From the NCBI GenBank assembly GCA_002344975.1, contig DDUV01000110.1:41298-105297 (forward strand): a DNA stretch of 64,000 nt. The letters run 5' to 3'. Of this stretch, positions 17,808-25,431 are shown in pieces. The translations under genes and the position numbers were made by a program. Origin of the DNA: Saprospiraceae bacterium UBA2329 (GTDB taxonomy: Bacteria; Bacteroidota; Bacteroidia; Chitinophagales; Saprospiraceae). Under the pieces are notes generated by a model, which saw only the letters and a list, made by a program, of their open reading frames with translations, ran no database searches and was not told where the DNA came from. Every line of letters starts with the position of its first letter. Positions within the stretch are counted from its first letter, which is position 1.

Positions 17808-20378
17808 TTATTTTGTTGTTTTTTTAGACGTTGATTTAGCTGCGGCTTTTTTGGCCGGAGCCTTCTTTTTGGCGTCGAATGCGCCGGGCACTTCTGCAAT
17901 GATGAGCGCTTTGGCTTGTTCCAGCGTCAGGGCGGCGGCATCTTCGAGGGTGGCTTTTTTGCCGTCGGCGCCAGGGATTTTTACAAAAGACTTGCCGAAT
18001 CGGATAAACGGTCCCCAGCGGCCATTTTCCACGTCAATGCCTTCGTCGGGCCAGCGCTGTATGAAGCGGTTGGATTCTTTGTCCAATTTAGCCTCGATCA
18101 ACTCCTTCACATCGGCTTCGCTCAGGCGGTCGAAATCGTATTTTTTCGTCACGTTGATGAACATGTCGTTCCACTTGATGAACGGCCCGAACCTGCCCTT
18201 GCCTTTGGTCACCGGCTGCCCTTCGTACATGGCTACCGGCGCGTCTTCTTTGAGCTTGGCCTCTACGATTTCGATGGCGCGTTCCAGCGTTACCTCCATC
18301 GGGTCTTCGCCGCGGGGCAGAGAGACGAACTTCTCGCCAAACTTGACGTAAGGCCCAAACCTGCCCGCGCCCACAATGAGTTCTTCGCCTTTGTACGGCC
18401 CCAGGGTGAGCGGCAGTTGGAAGAGTTTGAGCGCCTCCTCGTAGCTGATGGTGTCCAATGACTGGCCGGGCTTGAGGTTGGCGTAGCGCGGTTTTTCGTC
18501 TTTGCCTAATTCTTCGGGCGTGCCGATCTGGATGACCGGCCCCCTGCGCGACATGCGGGTGAGCAGGGTGCGGCCGCTGGCGGGATCTTTGCCGAGGATG
18601 CGTTCCCGCGATGGGCGTTCGGCATTTTCGGCGGTTTTTTCCACCAATTTTTGGAACGGCATATAAAAATCGCGCATCATGGCCGTCCAGTCTCTGCCGG
18701 TGCTGGCAATGTCGTCGAATTGCTGTTCGATGCCCGCCGTGAAGCGATAGTTCATCACCTCCTTGAAGTGCTCGTCCAAAAATTCGATGACCGTGATGCC
18801 CATATCGGTGGGAAAGAGCACGTTTTTCACGGCGCCGGTATTTTCGGTGCGGCTCTCGCTGCGGATGGCTCCTTTTTGCAAAGTGAGCACTGTGTAGGCG
18901 CGTTGTACGCCCTCGCGACTTTCTTTGACCACATAACCGCGACCTTCTTCCATGATTTTGGAGATGGTGGGCGCGTAGGTGGAGGGACGGCCGATGCCGA
19001 GTTCCTCCAATTTTTTTACCAATGCGGCTTCCGAGTAGCGCGCCGGCGGCTTGGTGTAGCGCTGCGTGGCCGTCATTTGGTTCAAATCCAGCATTTGCGA
19101 CACCTTGAGCGGCGGCAACATGCCCTTGGTTTCTTCCTCTTCCTCGTCTTTGCCTTCGAGGTAAACTTTCAGGAAGCCGTCGAATTTGAGCACTTCGCCC
19201 ACTGCCTGCAAGCTGCCGTCGGGTATGGTGGAAATGCCGATGCTGACGATGGTTTTTTCCAACAATGCATCTGCCATTTGGGAGGCGATGGTGCGCTTCC
19301 AGATCAGTTCGTACAGGCGCTGCTCGTCGCGGTCGCCCGATACGTTTTGTTTTTCAGCATAAGTGGGGCGGATGGCCTCGTGCGCTTCCTGAGCGTTGGC
19401 CACTTTGTTTTTGAAGCGGCGGGTTTGGGAATACTGCGCGCCATACTGGTTTTCAACTACCTGCGCGATGGCCGCGATGGCGGTTTCGCTGAGGTTGATG
19501 GAGTCGGTACGCATATAAGTAATGTGGCCGGCTTCGTAGAGGCGCTGCGCCACCGACATGGTGCGGTTGACCGAAAAGCCGAGTTTGCGGCTGGCTTCCT
19601 GTTGCAGGGTAGAAGTAGTGAAAGGCGCGGCGGGGCTGCGTTTGACGGGCTTCACCTCGATGTCGGAAATGCGGAAGGCGGCGCCGTTGCATTTTTCCAG
19701 GAATGTGCGCGCGTCGTTTTCGGCATCGTAGCGAACGGGCGATTCGGCTTCCAGAGCCACCGTTTTGCCCTGGCCGTTGGGTACGTCGAAGATGGCTTCT
19801 ACCTTGAAAAACGGCGTGGTCTGAAACTCGTTGATTTCGCGCTCGCGCTCTACAATCAGTTTCACGGCTACCGACTGAACCCTGCCGGCGGAGAGGCCGC
19901 CTTTGATTTTTTTCCACAAAATGCCGGAAAGATCGTAACCCACCAAGCGGTCGAGGACGCGGCGGGCCTGCTGCGCATTGACTAAGTTGATGTCGAGTGC
20001 GCGGGGTTTTTGGATAGCCGCCTGAATGGCCGGTTTGGTGATTTCGCGGAAAACGATGCGTTTGGTTTGGCGCTCGTCCAAGCCCAAAACCTCGCACAGG
20101 TGCCAGGAGATGGCCTCGCCCTCGCGGTCTTCGTCCGTTGCGAGCCATACCTCGTCCACCTTCTTGACCCACTCGCGCAATTCCCTGACTACCTTCGTTT
20201 TATCGGGTGTAACGACGTATCGCGGGCGGAAGTTGTTTTCCACTTCTACGGCGCCGTCGCCTTTTTCCAAATCGCGTACATGGCCGAAACTGGACTTTAC
20301 AGTGAAGTCTTTGCCAAGAAACTTTTCGATGGTTTTAGCTTTTGCCGGCGATTCTACTATTAATAAATTTTTAGACAT
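17808..20378 (-). CDS. topA: DNA topoisomerase I
   Basis: 856 residues, type IA topoisomerase that relaxes negative supercoils. N-terminal Toprim domain (KNLLIVESPAKAKTIEKFLG, and the acidic ATDEDREGEAISWHL), then the catalytic core with active-site Tyr288 in HITYMRTDSINLS. After the core (~590) come repeated C-terminal topoisomerase modules (GPYKGEELIVGAGRFGPYVK, GRFGPFIKWNDMFINV and GRWGPFIRFGKSFVKI), without zinc fingers. It ends in a Lys/Ala-rich tail (APAKKAAAKSTSKKTTK) that probably binds DNA non-specifically. A TACCTTTG promoter box lies on the minus strand at 20415-20408. Confidence 0.97.
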   Translation of the reverse strand: MSKNLLIVESPAKAKTIEKFLGKDFTVKSSFGHVRDLEKGDGAVEVENNFRPRYVVTPDKTKVVRELREWVKKVDEVWLATDEDREGEAISWHLCEVLGLDERQTKRIVFREITKPAIQAAIQKPRALDINLVNAQQARRVLDRLVGYDLSGILWKKIKGGLSAGRVQSVAVKLIVEREREINEFQTTPFFKVEAIFDVPNGQGKTVALEAESPVRYDAENDARTFLEKCNGAAFRISDIEVKPVKRSPAAPFTTSTLQQEASRKLGFSVNRTMSVAQRLYEAGHITYMRTDSINLSETAIAAIAQVVENQYGAQYSQTRRFKNKVANAQEAHEAIRPTYAEKQNVSGDRDEQRLYELIWKRTIASQMADALLEKTIVSIGISTIPDGSLQAVGEVLKFDGFLKVYLEGKDEEEEETKGMLPPLKVSQMLDLNQMTATQRYTKPPARYSEAALVKKLEELGIGRPSTYAPTISKIMEEGRGYVVKESREGVQRAYTVLTLQKGAIRSESRTENTGAVKNVLFPTDMGITVIEFLDEHFKEVMNYRFTAGIEQQFDDIASTGRDWTAMMRDFYMPFQKLVEKTAENAERPSRERILGKDPASGRTLLTRMSRRGPVIQIGTPEELGKDEKPRYANLKPGQSLDTISYEEALKLFQLPLTLGPYKGEELIVGAGRFGPYVKFGEKFVSLPRGEDPMEVTLERAIEIVEAKLKEDAPVAMYEGQPVTKGKGRFGPFIKWNDMFINVTKKYDFDRLSEADVKELIEAKLDKESNRFIQRWPDEGIDVENGRWGPFIRFGKSFVKIPGADGKKATLEDAAALTLEQAKALIIAEVPGAFDAKKKAPAKKAAAKSTSKKTTK

Positions 20379-20407
20379 GAGTCAGCTACATTTGTTCTTT
20401 GGAACCG

Positions 20408-20415
20408 CAAAGGTA
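20408..20415 (-). promoter_or_regulatory. topA -7 promoter element
   Basis: On the minus strand TACCTTTG followed by CGG, a perfect TAnnTTTG, 29 bases before the topA ATG. No well-placed -33 TTTG is seen. Confidence 0.55.
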
Positions 20416-20520
20416 TGTTTTTTTGCGATTCCGAATTTTTGAGGGTTCAAAACAGGGCTATCAACATGGAGAAGGGAAAATTGGTTGAGTGCGGCTGGGT
20501 TGCGGGCTGCAAGCCTCAAG

Positions 20521-20576
20521 CTACAAGCGGCAAGCTACAAGCGGCAAGCTACAAGCGGCAAGCTACAAGCGGCAAG
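20521..20576. repeat. Tandem repeat, 4 x 14 bases
   Basis: Four exact back-to-back copies of ctacaagcggcaag, preceded by degenerate pieces (gggctgcaagcctcaag). The unit length is not a multiple of three. It lies between the topA promoter and the ATP-grasp start. Confidence 0.95.
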
Positions 20577-20726
20577 CCGCGGGTTGCGATCTGCGGGTTG
20601 CGTGAGGGGGCGGAGGGAGGTGACGACCAAAGCACCCGACGGTGGCGCCTTTTGCCTGCCCGTTCCTCCAGGATAAAAGAGACAGCGCCACCGGCACGCC
20701 CAAATAATCAGGCACATCATTACATC

Positions 20727-21635
20727 ATGGAATACGACATCATTTTACTGACGGAAACGCGCTTCACTGCCGAGGAGGCGGAAGCTGGGGACTGGTACCT
20801 GCGCCAGATATTGACCGACGACCGCCTGCTGGCCGATGCCCTGCGCGCGCATGGGCTGCGGGTGGCCCGCAAAGACTGGGCCGATCCCGATTTCGACTGG
20901 ACGCAGACGCGCGCCGCTGTGTTTCGCACTACCTGGGATTATTTTCACCGCTTCGGCGAGTTCTCGGCCTGGTTGGAACGGGTGACGACGCAGACGCAAT
21001 TGCTGAATGCACCGGAGACCATTCGCTGGAACATGGACAAGCACTACCTGCTCGATCTGGAGGCGCAGGGCATTCGCATACCGCCTACGCGCATGGTGCA
21101 TAAGGGCGAGGTCACGACGCTGGAGGCTTTGCACCGCGAGACCGGTTGGCAGGGGCAGGAAACGATCCTGAAACCCACCATATCGGGCGGGGCGCGGCAT
21201 ACTTACCGGCTGAATCCAGACTCTTGGGCGGCGCATGAGGAGGTGTTTCAGCAGTTGATCGCGCAGGAGGACATGATGCTGCAGCCGCTCCAGCACCGGG
21301 TGCTCAGCGAGGGCGAAATGTCGCTGATGGTGATGGGCGGGCGTTTCACGCACGGGGTGTTGAAAATAGCGAAACCGGGCGATTTCCGCGTGCAGGACGA
21401 TTTTGGCGGCACGGCGCATCCGCATACGCCTGCGCCCGAAGCCATAGCGCTGGCGGAACGTGCGGCGGCGGCTTGCAGTCCCTTGCCCTTGTATGCGCGG
21501 GTGGACCTCATCACGGACAACGACGGGGAGTTGGCGGTGATGGAAATGGAGTTGATAGAGCCGGAGCTGTGGTTTCGTTACCATCCGCCGGCGGCGGAGG
21601 TGCTGGCGGAGGCGATTGCGGGGGTGCTGGCATAG
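20727..21635 (+). CDS. ATP-grasp domain protein
   Basis: 302 residues from ATG 20727. The opening MEYDIILLTETRF...LLADALRAHGLRV is a pre-ATP-grasp Rossmann-like lobe. It is followed by VFRTTWDYFHRFGEFSAWLE, LLNAPETIRWNMDKHYLLDL (ATP-grasp lobe 1), TILKPTISGGARHTYRL (ATP lysine) and the magnesium-binding end YARVDLITDNDGELAVMEME. This resembles glutathione-synthetase/RimK-like ligases, which join a carboxylate to an amine using ATP. The substrate is unknown and there is no pathway neighbour. Confidence 0.82.
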   Translation: MEYDIILLTETRFTAEEAEAGDWYLRQILTDDRLLADALRAHGLRVARKDWADPDFDWTQTRAAVFRTTWDYFHRFGEFSAWLERVTTQTQLLNAPETIRWNMDKHYLLDLEAQGIRIPPTRMVHKGEVTTLEALHRETGWQGQETILKPTISGGARHTYRLNPDSWAAHEEVFQQLIAQEDMMLQPLQHRVLSEGEMSLMVMGGRFTHGVLKIAKPGDFRVQDDFGGTAHPHTPAPEAIALAERAAAACSPLPLYARVDLITDNDGELAVMEMELIEPELWFRYHPPAAEVLAEAIAGVLA

Positions 21636-21692
21636 GGTGGAGAGCAGAGAGCCTCTACTCGCAGCCAGATGAGGGAGTGCCTGCGCCTGCCC

Positions 21693-22406
21693 TCACTTCC
21701 GGTTGTACTCTGCCGAGAGCACCTCTGTATCCTGCCGTACCAATTCGAGCATAGCGGGCGGGTTGATGACCTTGGTGCTGTAGCTCACGATGATCTTGTT
21801 GTTGGTGGGCCACACTTTTTTCAGGAGTTTCATGTCCTGTTTGGCGTAGTTGCGCAGCCAGGCATCCTGATCGGTTTCTTCGCGCAACTCCACCACCAAC
21901 TGGTTTGCAATGACGCCCGCCGGCAATTGGTAGTCGGGCGCATCGCGGAGGGTCCAGCCTTCCGAGTTGGCCAATGTATTCAGGCGGCCTTCCAGTTCGA
22001 TGACGGCTTCGGGGCGGGTTTCTTTGCCGAGTATGGACTTGGTGCGCTCTGCTTCGTGGTAGGTGATGTTCACGGCGGGCAGGTCGGGAAACTGGCTGCG
22101 ATATACGTCCGGATATTGCCACAGATCTGCCTTTTTGAAAGCCAGTAAGAGCGACTCTAATTCCGATTTGGGCAGGCGCTTCAGGTAGAGGCCCATTTTG
22201 TCGGTGTGTCGTTCGCCTTTGTAAGCGGCCACGCCATTACTATATATGGTGAGCGTAAACACCGGGCAGCGCCCGAAACAAGCGCCTTTGCTCATTTCGA
22301 TGACGGGAGCCAGTTTGTCGGTGGCTACCAGCGAAAGCGGCGGATTGCAGGACGTGATCGCGGCGGCCAATACCAGCACAGGCCAGAGTAAAACAGGGTT
22401 TTTCAT
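21693..22406 (-). CDS. DUF6438 lipoprotein
   Basis: 237 residues from ATG 22406, which gives the lipoprotein signal MKNPVLLWPVLVLAAAITSC. The diagnostic piece is MSKGACFGRCPVFTLTIYSN followed by GVAAYKGE, the Cys-containing start of DUF6438. The second half (~125-237) is a separate helical/beta region of unknown type. No function is established for the family. Leftward, 34 bases after the M43 protease stop, so likely the last gene of the OmpA/M43/DUF6438 group. Confidence 0.8.
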   Translation of the reverse strand: MKNPVLLWPVLVLAAAITSCNPPLSLVATDKLAPVIEMSKGACFGRCPVFTLTIYSNGVAAYKGERHTDKMGLYLKRLPKSELESLLLAFKKADLWQYPDVYRSQFPDLPAVNITYHEAERTKSILGKETRPEAVIELEGRLNTLANSEGWTLRDAPDYQLPAGVIANQLVVELREETDQDAWLRNYAKQDMKLLKKVWPTNNKIIVSYSTKVINPPAMLELVRQDTEVLSAEYNRK

Positions 22407-22440
22407 AATGATTGTGTTGTTGGTGAATAAGTGTTGTTTT

Positions 22441-23691
22441 TTACTCAATGACTACCTTCCCACTCCAAAGCACTCCCTCCCCCCCGATGCGCAGCACATA
22501 CATCCCCGCGGACAATCCCGACACATCAACAGATTGAAGGCCGGCGTGGATCAGTAAGGTTCCCTGGCGCAGCGGCGCGCCCCACATCGAAACGAGCTGC
22601 CAATGGAAGCGCTGTCCGGCCGGCGCCATGGTGCGCAGCAGCAGGCTTTCTCCTGTTGGATTTTGCAACAGCTCAAAAAGGGCCTCCTGTTGAGGCGCCT
22701 GCACCACCGAAACCGGGCTGCAAGCCTGCGCCGCCAGCATCAGTCCGGGCCGGGCCGCAGCGATGGCCGCCCAAACCCGGTTTTTTTGTCCGTTGCTGAA
22801 CATAGCCATGCAGGCGTCGTCGGTGTAGTTCATAAAATTCATAAACATATCGGCGCTGCCGCAACTGATCTGAGGATGCGTGGGGCACTCGCCGAGGTAG
22901 CTTCTCGATTGCAGGGGCGTATCGGCCACCTCATCGCTTTGGGTGCAGGAGCCGGTTTGACCCGGTCCCCACAAGTGGTACAGGTTGAAATAATGCCCCA
23001 GTTCGTGCGTCAGGGTGCGGCCCAGGTGGTAAGGCTGGTTGGAGGCCGCGCTGCCCGTCGTTCCTACAAACGGCGGACTGATGATGATGCCGTCTTCCGC
23101 TGCTGCGCCCATGCCGGGAAAACTCGCCTCGGCAGGAAAAAACTGCCGGCGCGCCACCCACACGTTGACATACCTGCCGGTATCCCAGGCATCGCTGCCG
23201 CCCTCGGCGGTGTAGCACACGCTTTTGCGCCCGTTGGCGATGCGGTCGCCCATAAACGGGAAGGAGGTTTGCCGGCGCAGGATGCCGTTGGTGGAAGCTC
23301 CGTCGGGGCTGCGGCGGGCGAGACAAAAATTCAATTCCATGTCGGCAGCCAGCGACTGAAAAAGGGACGGAATGAGGCCCGCGCTGTTGTTGGTTCTGCG
23401 AAAGTCCCGGTTCAAAACCTCCAACTGAGAGAGGATTTGCTCATCGGAAATATTCTCCTCGGCGGTATTCCAGACAACGTGAAACACCACCGGAATATCT
23501 ATCGTGCTGCGGGTTTGAACGGCCTGCTGAAGCTGAATGAAATTTTCCAGATCGGCCCGGGCTGCCTCCGCGTCAGGATGCTGTTGCAAATAGGCCGCCA
23601 GCCGCTCCTGCGAAACGCATCGCTGCGCCCACAGTTCCGACGAAGACAACAACCCGACAAGGCATCCGATGAGTATAAGCCGCAGTGCCAT
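22441..23691 (-). CDS. M43 (pappalysin/cytophagalysin) zinc metalloprotease with T9SS tail
   Basis: 416 residues. Signal peptide MALRLILIGCLVGLLSSSELWAQ (cleaved after WAQ), a short propeptide region, then the protease domain (~65-325). HELGHYFNLYH is a complete HExxHxxxxxH zinc site, and MNFMNYTDDACMAMFSNGQK is the Met-turn region of the M43 family. The C-terminal ~80 residues (ALFELLQNPTGESLLLR to SGLSAGMYVLRIGG) form a T9SS type-A sorting domain. The enzyme is therefore exported to the surface or medium. The gene begins 3 bases after the OmpA-like gene ends. Confidence 0.93.
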   Translation of the reverse strand: MALRLILIGCLVGLLSSSELWAQRCVSQERLAAYLQQHPDAEAARADLENFIQLQQAVQTRSTIDIPVVFHVVWNTAEENISDEQILSQLEVLNRDFRRTNNSAGLIPSLFQSLAADMELNFCLARRSPDGASTNGILRRQTSFPFMGDRIANGRKSVCYTAEGGSDAWDTGRYVNVWVARRQFFPAEASFPGMGAAAEDGIIISPPFVGTTGSAASNQPYHLGRTLTHELGHYFNLYHLWGPGQTGSCTQSDEVADTPLQSRSYLGECPTHPQISCGSADMFMNFMNYTDDACMAMFSNGQKNRVWAAIAAARPGLMLAAQACSPVSVVQAPQQEALFELLQNPTGESLLLRTMAPAGQRFHWQLVSMWGAPLRQGTLLIHAGLQSVDVSGLSAGMYVLRIGGEGVLWSGKVVIE

Positions 23692-23694
23692 GCG

Positions 23695-24663
23695 TCATTG
23701 ACCGAGGAGTTGCATCACTCGTGTCATGTTGGGAGAGAGGATGATATCCGTTTGATTCACAACGGCTTTGATGCCAAAGGCTGTACTGAATTGAGGGCCT
23801 TGCCCTGCCGCCAGGATTTTGCCGGGCTGTACGCCGCCTGCCGCCAGAAAACGCCCCACTGACGATGCCCGCTGTATGCCATATTCCCAGTTCACGTCGG
23901 AAGCGCCGTAGCTGTCGCCGCGCCCCACCACCAGCACTTCCACATCGGGAAAGGAAGCCAATGCGGAGGCTATTTGCTGAATGACTTGTTGGCCCTGCGT
24001 TCCGGGCTGTATTCCGCCGTCGGTAAAGAGCAGGCTGTGCTGGAGCGAGACGTTCAATCGGTTGTTGTCGGTGCGATTGATTTGCACGGCTGATGCTCCG
24101 TAAGGCGCCAGTATGCGGCCGAGGTTTTGCTGCAGCTGGTTCATTTGTCTTTGTTGGGCATCCAGCAGGTTGTTCAGTTCCTGTTGAGAGGCCGAGGTCG
24201 TGCCTTTGGCCGTCATTTGATCGTAAGTTTGCACGGCGCCGAGGCGTTCTTCTTTCGACTGAATGGCGTACTCCATGGCCGCCGCTTCGCGTTGTTTGCG
24301 GTCGAGTTCGGCCTGCTGGGCGGCGAGGCGCTCGGTGAGGCTTTGCTTCTCGTAGGCGCTGCTGGAGAGTACGTCGCGGTTGGAGGTCACTACGCGGTTG
24401 TAATCCGTCAGCAATTCGTTGTAATTTCTATGCAGGGCGGCATTGGTGATGCTTGCGTCGTTGATGGCCATCTCGGCTTTATTGAGTTCGGCTTCGAGGT
24501 TGCGGTTGCGCTCGTACAGGGTATTGTTGGCTAAACGAAGCGAGTCGGCGGCTTTGGATTCCTGTTTGTAATAATTGCGGGATTCGGTCAGCTCTTCGTA
24601 GGATGCTTTGGAAATACAGCCTGAAAGCAGGGCCAATACGGCAATCAGTGGTAATAATCTCAT
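23695..24663 (-). CDS. OmpA-like lipoprotein with coiled coil
   Basis: 322 residues from ATG 24663, giving the lipoprotein signal MRLLPLIAVLALLSGC. A long heptad-rich coiled coil (~25-175; ESRNYYKQESKAADSLRLAN, LTERLAAQQAELDRKQREAA) leads to a C-terminal OmpA/MotB domain (~195-320) with LQHSLLFTDGGIQPGTQGQQ, VEVLVVGRGDSYG and NWEYGIQRASSVGRFLAAGG. OmpA domains bind peptidoglycan, so the protein should link the outer membrane to the wall. Its promoter is at 24716-24686. Divergent from the cohesin-like gene. Confidence 0.87.
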   Translation of the reverse strand: MRLLPLIAVLALLSGCISKASYEELTESRNYYKQESKAADSLRLANNTLYERNRNLEAELNKAEMAINDASITNAALHRNYNELLTDYNRVVTSNRDVLSSSAYEKQSLTERLAAQQAELDRKQREAAAMEYAIQSKEERLGAVQTYDQMTAKGTTSASQQELNNLLDAQQRQMNQLQQNLGRILAPYGASAVQINRTDNNRLNVSLQHSLLFTDGGIQPGTQGQQVIQQIASALASFPDVEVLVVGRGDSYGASDVNWEYGIQRASSVGRFLAAGGVQPGKILAAGQGPQFSTAFGIKAVVNQTDIILSPNMTRVMQLLGQ

Positions 24664-24685
24664 GGTTGAAATGTTTTGGAACAAA

Positions 24686-24716
24686 CAAAAGTAAGGCTTT
24701 CCTGCAATGCAAACAA
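24686..24716 (-). promoter_or_regulatory. Promoter of the OmpA/M43/DUF6438 group
   Basis: Minus strand: TTG (24716-24714), 20 bases, TACTTTTG (24693-24686). Both boxes fit the Bacteroidota -33/-7 pattern with correct spacing. The start of transcription would lie about 20 bases before the ATG at 24663. Confidence 0.65.
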
Positions 24717-24782
24717 CATTAACGTTCCGATTGAAAAAATACTGCCGGAGATATTAATAATTTCGCCCCCTAAAAAAACAAC

Positions 24783-25367
24783 ATGAACAAGATGATAATA
24801 GTATGGATGACGGCGCTGCTGCTGAGCGCTTGTGCCGGTGAGGGAGGCAATTCCAAGGCCGTTCGCCAGCAAGCCAAAGAAGCCATTGAGGCAGGAACGG
24901 CAACGCCTGCCGCGCCCGCTGAAGAAGCAAGCCCGCAAATAACCGGCAACATTGTGATGACGTTGCCCAAAGGCACGCTGGCAGCGGGCGCTACGCAATG
25001 TTTCGAGGTAAAAGTATCGGGTTTTAAAGACATTCTGGCCACGCAATACACGCTCAACTGGGACTCTAAAGTTATGAATTTCAAAGAAATCAAAGAATTC
25101 AAGTTGCCGTTTATGACCAAAGAAAACTTCGGCATCGCGCTGACACCCAACGGAAAACTAAGCTCTGTGTGGATCGAAAACTCGCTCAAAGGAGCTACCA
25201 TCCCCGACGGCGGCGCTATTTACCAACTGTGTTTCGAGGCGACGGGCAAGGCCGGGCAGTCTTCGGAACTATGGGTATCGGGCACACCCACTGCCATTGA
25301 GGTAGTGACCAAAGGCGATCAGGTGTGGGGCATTAATTCGGTGAAAGGGAAAATTACGGTAGAGTAG
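24783..25367 (+). CDS. Cohesin-like lipoprotein
   Basis: 194 residues. Lipoprotein signal MNKMIIVWMTALLLSAC (a second Met at codon 4 is possible), a Lys/Glu/Ala linker, then a single cohesin-type beta-sandwich (~60-194). Seen: KGTLAAGATQCFEVKVSGFK, ILATQYTLNWDSKVMNFKEI, GIALTPNGKLSSVWIENSLK and DGGAIYQLCFEATGKAGQSS. In cellulosomes cohesins bind dockerins, but stand-alone cohesin-like domains in Bacteroidota have no proven partner. Lipid-anchored and probably surface or periplasmic. A dockerin-like protein is encoded at 34822. Confidence 0.8.
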   Translation: MNKMIIVWMTALLLSACAGEGGNSKAVRQQAKEAIEAGTATPAAPAEEASPQITGNIVMTLPKGTLAAGATQCFEVKVSGFKDILATQYTLNWDSKVMNFKEIKEFKLPFMTKENFGIALTPNGKLSSVWIENSLKGATIPDGGAIYQLCFEATGKAGQSSELWVSGTPTAIEVVTKGDQVWGINSVKGKITVE

Positions 25368-25431
25368 ATCGGGCCTGCGGCCGTGGGGCGGTTTGTGAGA
25401 GAGTAGGTCGTATAATTTTCCCTCCCGACTT

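Larger units (their letters stand above)
20379..20726. other. Intergenic region topA / ATP-grasp
   Basis: 348 bases between the divergent topA and ATP-grasp genes. It holds the topA promoter box near its left end, the four-copy 14-base tandem repeat in the middle and about 150 bases of GC-rich sequence with no coding signal I trust. The frame of the ATP-grasp gene is open through the region, but its translation there is repeat-derived and lacks any domain, so I start that gene at 20727. Confidence 0.7.

Noticed and set aside
18651..19985. 444-codon frame opposite topA
   Set aside because: Lies wholly inside topA, whose protein is complete and conserved.
20521..20576. CRISPR array
   Set aside because: Units are directly adjacent with no spacers, and there are no cas genes.
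20415..20726. N-terminal extension of the ATP-grasp protein
   Set aside because: Crosses the topA promoter and the tandem repeat; the translation (QATSGKLQAASYK-like) is repeat-derived.
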